The translations under genes were made by a program, and so were the position numbers. A model generated the notes under the pieces. The model had not been told where the DNA came from. It ran no database searches and worked only from the letters and a program-made list of their open reading frames with translations. From JBBECF01 sp040881945 (lineage in GTDB: Bacteria > Pseudomonadota > Alphaproteobacteria > Dongiales > Dongiaceae), in NCBI GenBank assembly GCA_040881945.1, contig JBBECF010000100.1, positions 1 through 27,540 on the forward strand: 27,540 nucleotides of DNA. The letters run 5' to 3'. This document shows positions 18,923-27,501 of this stretch, in pieces; position 1 is the stretch's first letter, and the number at the start of each line of letters is the position of its first letter.

Positions 18923-19369
18923 ATGGACGAACTGCACGGCTACTACCTCGAGGACATGGCGGTCGGCATGACCGCCGCCTACGCCAAGACCGTGACCGAA
19001 GCCGATGTCGTCCTCTTCGCCGGCATCTCGGGCGACATCAACCCGATGCATCTCAACCAGGAATTCGCCAACGGCACGATCTTTGGCGGCTGCATCGCGC
19101 ATGGGCTGCTTACCGCCAGCTTCATCTCGACCGTGCTCGGCACCAAGCTGCCCGGCCCCGGCTGCATCTACGTCAGCCAGAATCTGAAATTCAAGGCGCC
19201 GGTCCGGGTCGGCGACACGGTGACGGCGCGGGCCGCGGTGACGGCGGTCGATCAGGCGCGCGGGCGGGTCACGATCGAGACCCTGTGCAGCGTCGGCGCT
19301 ACCGTGGTCATCGAGGGCGAGGCTCAGCTCGTGGTGCCGCGCCGCCCGACGCGCCAAGCCGCCGAATAG
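18923..19369 (+). CDS. MaoC-like (R)-specific enoyl-CoA hydratase
   Basis: A 148-residue single hot-dog-fold hydratase. The catalytic motif AGISGDINPMHLNQEFA (33-49) contains the Asp38/His43 pair of the (R)-hydratase family, followed by AHGLLTASFIS (59-69). Family members hydrate trans-2-enoyl-CoA to (R)-3-hydroxyacyl-CoA. PhaJ-type enzymes feed polyhydroxyalkanoate synthesis, and others act in side pathways of acyl-CoA metabolism. No PHA gene lies beside it, so the narrower name is not justified. AAGGG (18910-18914) is 8 bases before the ATG. An upstream start at 18818 would overlap the likely promoter and was rejected. It could have been named a dehydratase; the substrate is unknown. Confidence 0.9.
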   Translation: MDELHGYYLEDMAVGMTAAYAKTVTEADVVLFAGISGDINPMHLNQEFANGTIFGGCIAHGLLTASFISTVLGTKLPGPGCIYVSQNLKFKAPVRVGDTVTARAAVTAVDQARGRVTIETLCSVGATVVIEGEAQLVVPRRPTRQAAE

Positions 19370-19486
19370 GACCGCCAGAAGGGGCGCCGTCGGGCCGAAC
19401 GCCCTATCCAGGGCGGGCGCCTTAGCGATATCTTCGGGCGCGCCCGCCGGCGATCCGCCCGGCGCGACCGAAGGACGGCTTGGCCG

Positions 19487-20545
19487 ATGCGGCTGTTTCG
19501 CCATTACACGGAGGTCCCGGTCGAGGCGCGCGGCGCCGTCGTCGCGCTCGGCAATTTCGACGGCGTGCACCGCGGCCACCAGGCGGTGGTCGGCGAGGCG
19601 GCGCGTCTGGCCGGCGAGCTGGGCGTCAGCCACGCCGTGCTCACCTTCGAGCCCCACCCGCGCGAATTCTTTCGGCCGGCGCAGCCGCCCTTTCGCCTGA
19701 CCCCGTTCCGCATCAAGGCGCGCCAGTTCGAGGCGATGGGCGTCGACAGCCTGTTCGTGCTGACCTTCGACGCCGAGCTCGCGGGCAAGAGCGCCGAGGC
19801 CTTTGTCGTCGAGGTGCTCGGCGAAGGGCTGGGCGTGGCCCATGTCGTGGTCGGCTACGACTTCGTGTTCGGCCACGGCCGGCGCGGCGATGCCGCCCTG
19901 CTGCGCGAACTGGGCGCGATCCAGGGGTTCGGCACGACCGTTGTCGACCCGGCGCGCGCCGCGACCGGCGAGCCGTTCTCCTCGACCCGCGCGCGCGAGG
20001 CGCTGGCGGCCGGCGATCCGCTCGCCGCCGCCGCCCAGCTCGGCCGTCCGTGGGAGATCGAAGGCCGGGTGGAGCGCGGCGACCGGCGCGGTCACGGCCT
20101 CGGCTTCCCGACCGCCAATCTGCCGCTCGGCGACTACCTGCAACCGGCGCTCGGCATTTACGCGATCGAGGCCGGCATCGACGAAGGGCGCGGCACGACC
20201 TGGCGCGGCGGCGTCGGCTATGTCGGCCGTCGCCCCACCTTCGCCGGCGAGCGCGTCCTCCTGGAGGCGCATTTGTTCGATTTCGCCGGCGATCTCTACG
20301 GCCGGCATCTGCGCGTGGCGTTCGTGGATTTCATCCGCGCCGACGCGACATTCGACGACGTCAGGCAATTGCGGGCACAGATCGCCGCCGACGCGGCCGA
20401 GGCGCGCCGGCGCCTCGCGGCCTATGACGGGCCGCCGCCGGGCGCGGTGGTGCCGCTGCCGCCGCGCCCGGCGCGGTCGCGGCCCGACGACGAGCTGGCC
20501 GAAAGCCGGGGATCACGGCCGACCGAGGTGAGGCGTGGACTATAA
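19487..20545 (+). CDS. ribF: Bifunctional riboflavin kinase / FAD synthetase
   Basis: A 352-residue cytoplasmic enzyme that phosphorylates riboflavin to FMN and adenylylates FMN to FAD. The N-terminal nucleotidyltransferase carries GNFDGVHRGHQ (22-32) and FSSTRARE (the SSTxIR-like element, about 164-171). The C-terminal kinase domain (about 183-315) has RGHGLGFPTANLPL. The last 35 residues are a Pro/Arg-rich extension with no assigned function. AAGGA (19471-19475) lies 11 bases before the ATG. Its last 11 bases overlap the start of ileS, so the two are translationally coupled. The ribF-ileS-lspA order is conserved in many proteobacteria. Confidence 0.97.
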   Translation: MRLFRHYTEVPVEARGAVVALGNFDGVHRGHQAVVGEAARLAGELGVSHAVLTFEPHPREFFRPAQPPFRLTPFRIKARQFEAMGVDSLFVLTFDAELAGKSAEAFVVEVLGEGLGVAHVVVGYDFVFGHGRRGDAALLRELGAIQGFGTTVVDPARAATGEPFSSTRAREALAAGDPLAAAAQLGRPWEIEGRVERGDRRGHGLGFPTANLPLGDYLQPALGIYAIEAGIDEGRGTTWRGGVGYVGRRPTFAGERVLLEAHLFDFAGDLYGRHLRVAFVDFIRADATFDDVRQLRAQIAADAAEARRRLAAYDGPPPGAVVPLPPRPARSRPDDELAESRGSRPTEVRRGL

Positions 20546-23393
20546 ATCGACCGTCTTCCTGCCGCGCACCGATTTCCCGATGCGCGCCAACCTGCCCGAA
20601 CGCGAGCCGCAGACTCTAGCGCGCTGGCGGGCGATGGGCCTGTTCCAGCGGCTGCGCGCGGCGGCGCGCGGCCGGCCGAAGTTCATCCTGCATGACGGGC
20701 CGCCCTACGCCAACGGCAACATCCATATCGGCACCGCCCTCAACAAGATCCTCAAGGACGTGGTCAACCGCTCGCAGCAGATGCTCGGGCGTGACGCCAA
20801 CTACGTCCCGGGCTGGGACTGTCACGGCCTGCCGATCGAATGGAAGATCGAGGAGCGCTACCGCGCCGAAGGGCGCGACAAGGACGCCGTGCCGATTCTC
20901 GAGTTCCGGCGCGAATGCCGCGACTTCGCCGCCCATTGGATCGACGTCCAGCGCGAGGAGTTCAAGCGCCTCGGCGTCGAAGGCGACTGGGACAATCCCT
21001 ACACCACCATGACCCCGGCGGCCGAGGCGCAGATCCTGCGCGAGATCGGCAAGTTCCTGACCAACGGCGGCCTCTACAAGGGCGCCAAGCCGGTGCTGTG
21101 GTCGGTGGTCGAACGCACCGCGCTCGCCGACGCCGAGGTCGAATATCACGACCACGTCTCGACGACGATCTGGGTGCGCTTCCCGGTCGTCGCCTCGCCG
21201 GTGCCGGAGTTGCAGGGCGCGGGCGTCGTCATCTGGACGACGACGCCGTGGACGATTCCCGGCAACCGGGCGGTCGCCTATGGCGCCGCGATCGACTATA
21301 TCGCGCTCGACGTGCGGACGGTGCGCGAAGGCGGCCGCGTCCGCCCCGAGCGCCGCTTCGTCGTCGCCGCCGATCTCCGTGCCGAGTTCGAGGAAGCGGC
21401 CGGCATCGTCGACAGCGTGCCGGTCTGGTCGGGCACGGGCGCGGCGCTCGCCGGCACGCACTGCGCCCACCCGTTGCGCGGGCAGGGCTACGATTTCGAC
21501 GTGCCGCTTCTCCCCGGCGGCTTCGTCAGCGCCGACGACGGCACCGGCTTCGTCCACATCGCGCCGGGCCACGGCGCCGACGACTGGGAGCTCGGCCGCG
21601 CGCATGGGATCGAAGTGCCGCAGACGGTGGGCGAGGACGGCGCCTATTTCGACCATGTGCCGCTGTTCGCCGGCCGCCGCGTGCTCACCCCCTTCGGCAA
21701 GACCGGCGACGCCGACGACGCCGTGGTCGGGGCGCTGGCCGCGGCGGACGCGCTGCTCGCCCAGGGCCGGCTCACCCACTCCTTTCCCCATTCCTGGCGG
21801 TCGAAGGCGCCGCTCATCTTCCGCAACACGCCGCAATGGTTCATCTCGATGGCCACGAACGACCTCCGGGCGAAGGCGCTGGCCGCGATCGACGCGACCG
21901 ATTTCGTGCCGCCGCAGGGGCGCAACCGGCTCTATTCGATGATCGAAAGCCGGCCCGACTGGTGCGTCTCGCGCCAGCGCGCCTGGGGCGTGCCGATCGC
22001 CGTCTTCGTCGATCGCAAGACCGGCGAGCCGCTGCGCGATGCGCGGGTGATCGAGCGCATCGCCGCCGCCTTCGAAAGCGAAGGCGCCGACGCCTGGTTC
22101 GCCGGCGATCCCGGCCGCTTCCTTGCCCCCGACTACGACGCCGCCGACTACGATTCCGTCACCGACATCGTCGAGGTGTGGTTCGAAAGCGGCTCGACGC
22201 ATGCTTACGTGCTCGAGCCGCGCGCCGCGACCGACCTCGCCTGGCCGGCGTCGCTCTATCTGGAAGGCTCCGACCAGCATCGCGGATGGTTCCATTCCTC
22301 CTTGCTCGAATCCTGCGGCACGCGCGGGGTGGCGCCCTACGAGGCGGTGCTGACGCACGGCTTCGTGCTCGACGAGCAGGGCCGCAAGATGTCGAAGTCG
22401 CTCGGCAACGTGGTCGCGCCGCAACAGGTGATGCAGCAGCACGGCGCCGACATCCTGCGGCTGTGGGTGGTCGCCTCGGACTACGCCGAGGACTTGAAGA
22501 TCGGCCCCGAGATCCTCAAGCATCATGCCGAGGCCTACCGGCGGCTGCGCAACACGCTGCGCTACATCCTGGGCGCGCTCGCCGGGTTCGACGAGAGCGA
22601 ACGGTTGCCGGCGGCCGAGATGCCGGAGCTGGAGCGCTGGGTGCTGCATCGCCTGGCCGAGCTCGACGAGCTGGTTCGCCGGACGACCGAGGCCTACGAC
22701 TTCCACGCCCAGTTCACGGCGCTGTACAATTTCTGCGCCGTCGATCTTTCGGCCTTCTATTTCGACGTGCGCAAGGACGCGCTCTACTGCGACCGGCCGG
22801 ACTCCTCGCGCCGGCGCGCCGTGCGCACCGTGTTCGACCGGCTGTTCTCCTGTCTTACCGCCTGGTTGGCGCCGACGCTCTGCTTCACGGCCGAGGAGGC
22901 GTGGCTGTCGCGCGGCGGCGGCCCGGAGGACAGCGTGCACTTGCGCCTGTTCCCGGAGGTTCCGGCGGCCTGGCGCGACGACGCGCTGGCGGCGCGCTGG
23001 GAAGAGGTGCGCGCGCTGCGCCGCGTCGTCACCGGCGCGCTCGAGGTCGCGCGCGCCGACAAGCGGATCGGGTCCGGTTTGCAGGCGCACCCCGTCCTCC
23101 ATGCCGCGGCCGACCGCCTGGCCGTGCTCGATGGCGTCGACGTCGCCGAAATCGCCATCACCTCGGACGTCACCCTGGTCGAGGGGCCGCCGCCGGCCGG
23201 CGCGTTCACCCTGCCCGAACTGCCCGATGTCGGGGTCCGCATCGACCTCGCCGAGGGCGAGAAGTGCGAGCGCTGCTGGCGCGTCCTGCCCGAGGTCGGC
23301 GGCCGACCCGACTGGCCGGACCTGTGCCAGCGCTGCGCCGACGCAGTGGCGGCGCAGGGCGCGGCGGCGACGATGACCGGTGCGGGCGCCTAG
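20535..23393 (+). CDS. ileS: Isoleucyl-tRNA synthetase
   Basis: A 952-residue class I synthetase that charges tRNA-Ile and edits Val. The ATP-binding HIGH motif reads HIGT (64-67, within PPYANGNIHIGTALNKILKD). KMSKS is canonical (618-622). The CP1 editing domain includes WTTTPWTIPGNRAVAYG near 236-252. The WCVSRQRAWGVPI block (about 476-488) and the FLEGSDQHRGWFHSSLL-type block (about 573-590) confirm IleRS. The C-terminal zinc knuckle is CERC/CQRC (911-914 and 931-934). It starts at GTG within the end of ribF, with AGGTGAGG just upstream. Length is normal. lspA follows 6 bases later. Confidence 0.98.
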   Translation: MDYKSTVFLPRTDFPMRANLPEREPQTLARWRAMGLFQRLRAAARGRPKFILHDGPPYANGNIHIGTALNKILKDVVNRSQQMLGRDANYVPGWDCHGLPIEWKIEERYRAEGRDKDAVPILEFRRECRDFAAHWIDVQREEFKRLGVEGDWDNPYTTMTPAAEAQILREIGKFLTNGGLYKGAKPVLWSVVERTALADAEVEYHDHVSTTIWVRFPVVASPVPELQGAGVVIWTTTPWTIPGNRAVAYGAAIDYIALDVRTVREGGRVRPERRFVVAADLRAEFEEAAGIVDSVPVWSGTGAALAGTHCAHPLRGQGYDFDVPLLPGGFVSADDGTGFVHIAPGHGADDWELGRAHGIEVPQTVGEDGAYFDHVPLFAGRRVLTPFGKTGDADDAVVGALAAADALLAQGRLTHSFPHSWRSKAPLIFRNTPQWFISMATNDLRAKALAAIDATDFVPPQGRNRLYSMIESRPDWCVSRQRAWGVPIAVFVDRKTGEPLRDARVIERIAAAFESEGADAWFAGDPGRFLAPDYDAADYDSVTDIVEVWFESGSTHAYVLEPRAATDLAWPASLYLEGSDQHRGWFHSSLLESCGTRGVAPYEAVLTHGFVLDEQGRKMSKSLGNVVAPQQVMQQHGADILRLWVVASDYAEDLKIGPEILKHHAEAYRRLRNTLRYILGALAGFDESERLPAAEMPELERWVLHRLAELDELVRRTTEAYDFHAQFTALYNFCAVDLSAFYFDVRKDALYCDRPDSSRRRAVRTVFDRLFSCLTAWLAPTLCFTAEEAWLSRGGGPEDSVHLRLFPEVPAAWRDDALAARWEEVRALRRVVTGALEVARADKRIGSGLQAHPVLHAAADRLAVLDGVDVAEIAITSDVTLVEGPPPAGAFTLPELPDVGVRIDLAEGEKCERCWRVLPEVGGRPDWPDLCQRCADAVAAQGAAATMTGAGA

Positions 23394-23399
23394 GCCCCG

Positions 23400-23888
23400 A
23401 TGCGTGCATGGCCCGCGATGTGGCGGCTCGGCGGCGGCGCGGCGCTCGCCGTCCTCGTCCTCGACCAGGCCAGCAAGTGGCTCATGCTCGCCTGGGTCAT
23501 GCGGCCGCCGCGGATCATCGAGGTCACGCCGTTCTTCAATTTGGTGCTGGCCTGGAACCGAGGCATCAGCTTCAGCCTGCTCGACAGCGGCTCGCCGGCC
23601 GCCCCGTGGATTCTTTCCGGCCTCGCACTCGGCATCGTCGCCGGGCTCGTCTGGTGGCTGCGCCGGCTCGATCGCCGCTGGCCGGCGCTCGGCGTCGGGC
23701 TGGTGATCGGCGGCGCGCTCGGCAACGTCGTCGACCGCCTGCGCTTCGGCGCGGTCGTCGATTACCTCGATGTCCATCTCGCCGGCTATCATTGGCCGGC
23801 CTTCAACCTGGCCGATTCGGCCATCTCGGTCGGCGTCGCGGTGCTTCTCGCGGATGGGTTGTTTGCGCGCCCGGAACGAGCTAAATAG
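23400..23888 (+). CDS. lspA: Lipoprotein signal peptidase (signal peptidase II)
   Basis: A 162-residue inner-membrane aspartyl peptidase that removes signal peptides from diacylglyceryl-modified prolipoproteins. It has four hydrophobic helices. Conserved blocks are DQASKW (22-27), AWNRGISFSLL (51-61), GGALGNVVDRLRFGAVVDYLD (104-124) and FNLADSAIS (135-143). The catalytic Asp pair is D121 and D139. It starts 6 bases after ileS. A lipoprotein gene that would be its substrate follows at 23911. All active-site residues are present. Confidence 0.98.
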   Translation: MRAWPAMWRLGGGAALAVLVLDQASKWLMLAWVMRPPRIIEVTPFFNLVLAWNRGISFSLLDSGSPAAPWILSGLALGIVAGLVWWLRRLDRRWPALGVGLVIGGALGNVVDRLRFGAVVDYLDVHLAGYHWPAFNLADSAISVGVAVLLADGLFARPERAK

Positions 23889-23910
23889 GGGACCGCAGGG
23901 AGGAAAAAGA

Positions 23911-24510
23911 ATGCGCAATGTCCGATGGATGATCGGCGGCCTCGCCGCCGTGGCACTCGCCGCGTCGCTCGGCGGCTGCCAGCAGACGCGCCAGGCGCTT
24001 GGCTTGGAGAAGACGGCGCCGGACGAATTCCAGGTCGTGGCGCGGGCGCCGCTCAGCCTGCCGCCCGACTACAATCTGCTGCCGCCGCAGCCGGGCGTCG
24101 CGCGGCCGCAGGACGGCACGACGCGCGATCAGGCCAAGAGCGCGGTCTTCGGCGACGCCTCGGGCGGCGGCTTCGAACTCGGCGGCGCGCTCGGCTACGG
24201 CGTCGCGCCGGCGGTCTCGGCGGCGTCGCCGGGCGAATCGGCGCTGCTCCAGAATGCCGGCGCCGTCGATGTCGATCCGACGATCCGCCGCCAGGTCGAT
24301 CTCGAGACCGCCGCGCTGATCGAGCAGGACAAACGGTTCATCGACCGGCTCATTTTCTGGCGCGATCCGGCGCCCTACGGCACGGTCGTCGATCCGGCGC
24401 AGGAGCAGCAGCGCTTGCAGGAGAACGCGGCGCTCGGGCGGCCGGCGACCGCGGGCGACACGCCGACGATCGAACGCAAGCGGCGGGCGCTGCTGGAAGG
24501 AATCTTCTAG
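23911..24510 (+). CDS. BamF-like outer-membrane lipoprotein (DUF3035 family)
   Basis: A 199-residue lipoprotein precursor with a basic start, hydrophobic stretch 8-20 and lipobox SLGGC, giving lipidated Cys23 after signal peptidase II cleavage. The mature N-terminus contains DEFQVVARAPLSLPPDYNLLPP (38-59), the proline-rich motif shared by BamC and alphaproteobacterial BamF proteins. The family (PF11233, DUF3035) is associated with the beta-barrel assembly machine. The rest is Gly/Ala-rich and ends in a charged helix. GGGAGG (23898-23903) is 7 bases before the ATG. It sits 22 bases after lspA, probably in the same transcript. The lipoprotein call is firm; the BAM role rests on family knowledge. 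Confidence 0.9.
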   Translation: MRNVRWMIGGLAAVALAASLGGCQQTRQALGLEKTAPDEFQVVARAPLSLPPDYNLLPPQPGVARPQDGTTRDQAKSAVFGDASGGGFELGGALGYGVAPAVSAASPGESALLQNAGAVDVDPTIRRQVDLETAALIEQDKRFIDRLIFWRDPAPYGTVVDPAQEQQRLQENAALGRPATAGDTPTIERKRRALLEGIF

Positions 24511-24607
24511 CTTCTGCGCCGCCGCAAAGGTTTCGTTAACGGTCGCGCCGCAGGATCGCGGCCGGGCGCCGGTCCGGCCGACGCGCCCGATTCCCGAGGG
24601 AGGCTTG

Positions 24608-25951
24608 ATGCGCCGCTTCGCCCGACTGCGGTTCGGTTGTGCCGCCCTGCTTCTGTTCCTCGCCGCGCGGCCGGGCGCGGCCGCCGTCTTCGAGCCGGAA
24701 ACCTTCACGCTCGACAACGGCATGCAGGTGGTGGTCGTCGTCAGCCACCGGGCGCCGGTCGTCACCCACATGATATGGTACCGGGTCGGCGCCGCCGACG
24801 ATCCGCCCGGCAAGTCGGGCATCGCGCATTTCCTCGAGCACCTGATGTTCAAGGGCACGGCGACGCTGGCGCCCGGTGAATTCTCGGAAGAAGTGGCGCG
24901 GCGCGGCGGCAACGAAAACGCCTTCACCGCCCAGGACTACACCGCCTATTTCCAGTCGGTGGCAGTGGAACACCTCGAGCTGGTGATGCGGCTCGAGGCC
25001 GACCGCATGGTCAATCTCGCGCTAAGCGACGCCGTCGTGCTGCCCGAACGCGACGTCGTGCTCGAGGAGCGCCGCCAGCGCACCGACAACGACCCCGGCA
25101 GCCAACTCGCCGAGGCGATGCGCGCGGCGCTGTTCCGCAATCATCCCTATCGCCTGCCGGTCATCGGCTGGGCGCACGAGATCGCCGGCCTGACGACCGA
25201 GGACGCGATCGCTTCCTACCGCCGCTGGTACGCGCCCAACAACGCGGTCCTCGTCGTCTCCGGCGACGTGACGGCGGAGAACGTGCGGGCGCTGGCGGAG
25301 AAATATTACGGCGCCCTGCCGGCGCGCGCGGTTCCGGCGCGCGAGCGGCTGCAGGAGCCGCCCCAGCTCGCGCCGCGCCGCGTCGTCCTGGAAAGCCCGC
25401 TGGTGCAGCAACCGTCGTGGTCGCGCCTCTACGTGGCGCCCAGCTACACAAGCGGCGCCACCGAGCACGCCTATGCCCTGGAGGTCCTGGCCGAGCTCCT
25501 CGGCGGCGGCCCGACCAGCCGCCTCTACCGCCGCCTCGTGGTCGAGGACAAGGTGGCGACGTCGGCCGGCGCCTATTACGGCGCCGATGCCCTGGACCTC
25601 GCCAGCTTCGGCTTCTATGGCAGCCCGCAGTCCGGCGGCCGCGCCGAGGACGTCGAGGCGGCGGCCGAGGCCGAGATCGCGCGGCTGCTCGCCGATGGCG
25701 CCACGGCCGACGAGGTGGCGATGGCGAAATCGATGCTCCAGGCCGGGGCGGCGAAGGCGCGCGACAGCCTCAGCGGTCCGGCGCACACGATCGGCACCGC
25801 GCTCACCACCGGCAGCACCGTCGCGGACGTCGAGGCCTGGCCGGAGCGCATCGGCGCCGTCACGCTCGAAGCGGTCAACGCGGCGGCGCGCGCCGTGCTG
25901 CGCCCCGAGGGCTCGGTCAGCGGCCTGCTGCTGCCCAAGCCGACGAGCTAG
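24608..25951 (+). CDS. M16B zinc peptidase, catalytic subunit
   Basis: A 447-residue periplasmic protein with a signal peptide (about 1-26, ending ARPGAAA). The inverted zinc motif HxxEH is H74-F-L-E-H78, and a third ligand Glu lies in VLEERR (153/154). GNENAFTAQDYTAYF (101-115) is the usual substrate-strand region. The C-terminal M16 half (about 190-440) includes GGGPTSRLYRRLV. It pairs with the downstream non-catalytic M16 gene, as in the Sphingomonas sp. A1 heterodimer SPH2681/SPH2682. GAGGGAGG (24596-24603) lies 4 bases before the ATG. A TTG three bases earlier is in frame but less likely. Processing of peptides in the periplasm is inferred from the family. Confidence 0.95.
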   Translation: MRRFARLRFGCAALLLFLAARPGAAAVFEPETFTLDNGMQVVVVVSHRAPVVTHMIWYRVGAADDPPGKSGIAHFLEHLMFKGTATLAPGEFSEEVARRGGNENAFTAQDYTAYFQSVAVEHLELVMRLEADRMVNLALSDAVVLPERDVVLEERRQRTDNDPGSQLAEAMRAALFRNHPYRLPVIGWAHEIAGLTTEDAIASYRRWYAPNNAVLVVSGDVTAENVRALAEKYYGALPARAVPARERLQEPPQLAPRRVVLESPLVQQPSWSRLYVAPSYTSGATEHAYALEVLAELLGGGPTSRLYRRLVVEDKVATSAGAYYGADALDLASFGFYGSPQSGGRAEDVEAAAEAEIARLLADGATADEVAMAKSMLQAGAAKARDSLSGPAHTIGTALTTGSTVADVEAWPERIGAVTLEAVNAAARAVLRPEGSVSGLLLPKPTS

Positions 25952-25974
25952 GTCGTGTCCATGCCTCGGCCATG

Positions 25975-26015
25975 CCCCCCCCCACCCCCCCCCCCCCCCC
26001 CCCGGCCCCCCCCCC
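25975..26015. repeat. Poly-C run at a contig end, probably artefact
   Basis: 41 bases containing 38 C, ending directly at the 10-N gap. Long homopolymer C (or G on the other strand) at a contig edge is typical of sequencing dropout or no-signal poly-G reads. It has no counterpart elsewhere in this genome segment. It should not be read as biology without resequencing. Confidence 0.7.
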
Positions 26016-26025
26016 NNNNNNNNNN
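26016..26025. other. 10-base N gap of unknown true length
   Basis: Scaffold gap between the two M16 genes. A structured repeat starts about 10 bases after it, which explains why assembly broke here. The missing sequence may contain part of the repeat or the original start of the second M16 gene. Confidence 0.95.
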
Positions 26026-26035
26026 GCTGGACGCT

Positions 26036-26109
26036 CCCCCACCCTCCCGCGGCTGACGCCGCGGGTCCCTCCCTCCCCCAGCAAGGCTGGGGGAGGGCCG
26101 GGGTGGGGG
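26036..26109. repeat. Branched inverted repeat (outer stem plus two hairpins)
   Basis: An outer stem CCCCCACCC (26036-26044) pairs with GGGTGGGGG (26101-26109). Inside are two hairpins: CCCGCGGC-TGAC-GCCGCGGG (26046-26065), and a perfect 12-bp stem with 3-base loop (26071-26082 with 26086-26097). The result is a compact three-way junction. It resembles the dispersed C/G-rich intergenic palindromes seen in many alphaproteobacterial genomes. Only one copy is present in this window. Confidence 0.85.
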
Positions 26110-27461
26110 CGGCAGCGCGCGGGCTGGCCCTGGCGGTGGTGCTGCTGACGCCGCTGTTCGCCGCCGCGCCGCCGGCCTTCGCCGTCGAAATCCAGCGCGT
26201 CGTCGGCGCCAGCGGCGTCGCGGCCTGGCTGGTCGAGGACCACGGCAATCCGATCGTCTCCGTCGCCATCGGCTTCCACGGCGGCGCCGCCCTCGACCCG
26301 GCCGGCAAGGCAGGGCTGGCCCAGATGGTCTCCGTGCTGCTCGACGAGGGCGCCGGCGATCTCGACTCCCAGGCGTTCCAGCGCCGCCTCGCCGAACTCG
26401 CGATCGAGCTCGGCTTCGACGCCGGCATGGACGACTTCAGCGGCTCGCTGCGCACCCTTTCCGACCGCCGCAACGACGCCTTCGACCTGCTCCGCCTCGC
26501 CTTGACCGCGCCGCGCTTCGACCAGGAAGCCGTGGACCGCCTGCGCGGCCAGCTCCAGGCGCGGCTGGTCGCCCAGGCCGACGATCCGGGCGACATCGCC
26601 GGCCGCGTGTGGTGGCGTACCAGCTTCCCCGACCATCCCTACGGCCGCCCGGCCGAGGGCACGGTCGCCAGCCTGGGGGCGATCGCGCCCGACGACCTCA
26701 GCCGCTTCGTCGCCGAGCGCTTCGCCCGCGACAATCTGGTCGTCGGCGTCGTCGGCGACATCACCGCGGCCGAGCTCGCGCCGCTGCTCGACCGCACCTT
26801 CGGCGCCCTGCCCGCGGCGGCGGCGCCGGCGGCCCTGCCCGAGGCGGCGCCGGAAGCTGCCGGCGCTCTCGTCGTCGTGCCGAAGGGGGTGCCGCAGAGC
26901 GTCGTCCTGTTCGGCCAGCAGGGGGTCAAGCGCGACGACCCGGATTTCTACGCCGCCTATGTCGTCAACCACGTGCTCGGCGGCGGCGGCTTCTCCTCGC
27001 GCCTGACCCACGAGGTACGCGAGGTGCGCGGTCTCGCCTATTCGATCGGCACCTGGCTCAATACCCTCGACCGCGTCGGGCTGGTGCAGGGCCAGGTCGC
27101 GACCCAGAACGCGCGCGTCGCCGAGACGCTCGAACTGGTCCGCGCCGAATGGCGGCGCATGGCCGAAGCCGGGCCGACGCCCGAGGAGCTGGCCGACGCC
27201 AAGACCTATCTCACCGGCTCCTATCCGTTGCGCTTCAGCAGCACGGCCAGCACCGCCGGCGTGCTCGCCGCGGTACAGCTCGAGGGCTTCGGCATCGATT
27301 ACATCGAGCGGCGCAATTCCTATATCGAGGCGGTGACGCTGGAGGACGCGCGCCGCGTCGCCCGCCGCCTGCTCGATCCGGCGCGCCTCACCGTCGTCGT
27401 GGTCGGCGAGCCCGAGGGCCTGACCGCGACGCAAGACCCGCCGCCCGACGACGGGACGTAA
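26103..27461 (+). CDS. M16B peptidase-family protein, non-catalytic partner subunit
   Basis: A 452-residue periplasmic protein. The proposed GTG at 26103 yields MGAAARGLALAVVLLTPLFA and a clean signal peptide ending PPAFA (residue 27). AGGG (26094-26097) is 5 bases upstream. Both elements lie inside the branched repeat, so the original start may have been replaced, or lost in the nearby gap. The N-terminal half lacks HxxEH: the equivalent stretch is AGLAQMVSVLLDEGAG. The C-terminal half retains GGGGFSSRLTHEVREVRGLAYSIGTW, with the Arg/Tyr pair used for substrate binding by the partner subunit in M16B heterodimers. It should therefore act only together with the upstream zinc subunit. The product is confident; the start is uncertain. 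Confidence 0.88.
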   Translation: MGAAARGLALAVVLLTPLFAAAPPAFAVEIQRVVGASGVAAWLVEDHGNPIVSVAIGFHGGAALDPAGKAGLAQMVSVLLDEGAGDLDSQAFQRRLAELAIELGFDAGMDDFSGSLRTLSDRRNDAFDLLRLALTAPRFDQEAVDRLRGQLQARLVAQADDPGDIAGRVWWRTSFPDHPYGRPAEGTVASLGAIAPDDLSRFVAERFARDNLVVGVVGDITAAELAPLLDRTFGALPAAAAPAALPEAAPEAAGALVVVPKGVPQSVVLFGQQGVKRDDPDFYAAYVVNHVLGGGGFSSRLTHEVREVRGLAYSIGTWLNTLDRVGLVQGQVATQNARVAETLELVRAEWRRMAEAGPTPEELADAKTYLTGSYPLRFSSTASTAGVLAAVQLEGFGIDYIERRNSYIEAVTLEDARRVARRLLDPARLTVVVVGEPEGLTATQDPPPDDGT

Positions 27462-27501
27462 CTGGCCGCGGCCGGCCGCGTCTGCTAATCTCCGCGGCGC
27501 C

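Noticed and set aside
19412..19448. 9-bp inverted repeat between the MaoC gene and ribF as a terminator
   Set aside because: The arms are separated by 19 bases and there is no T tract. It could be chance in G/C-rich sequence.
20616..23918. 1100-codon open frame on the minus strand opposite ileS and lspA
   Set aside because: It is rich in Arg, Asp, Gly and Ala with no recognisable domain and lies exactly opposite a confident ileS. Long antisense frames are expected in such GC-rich coding DNA.
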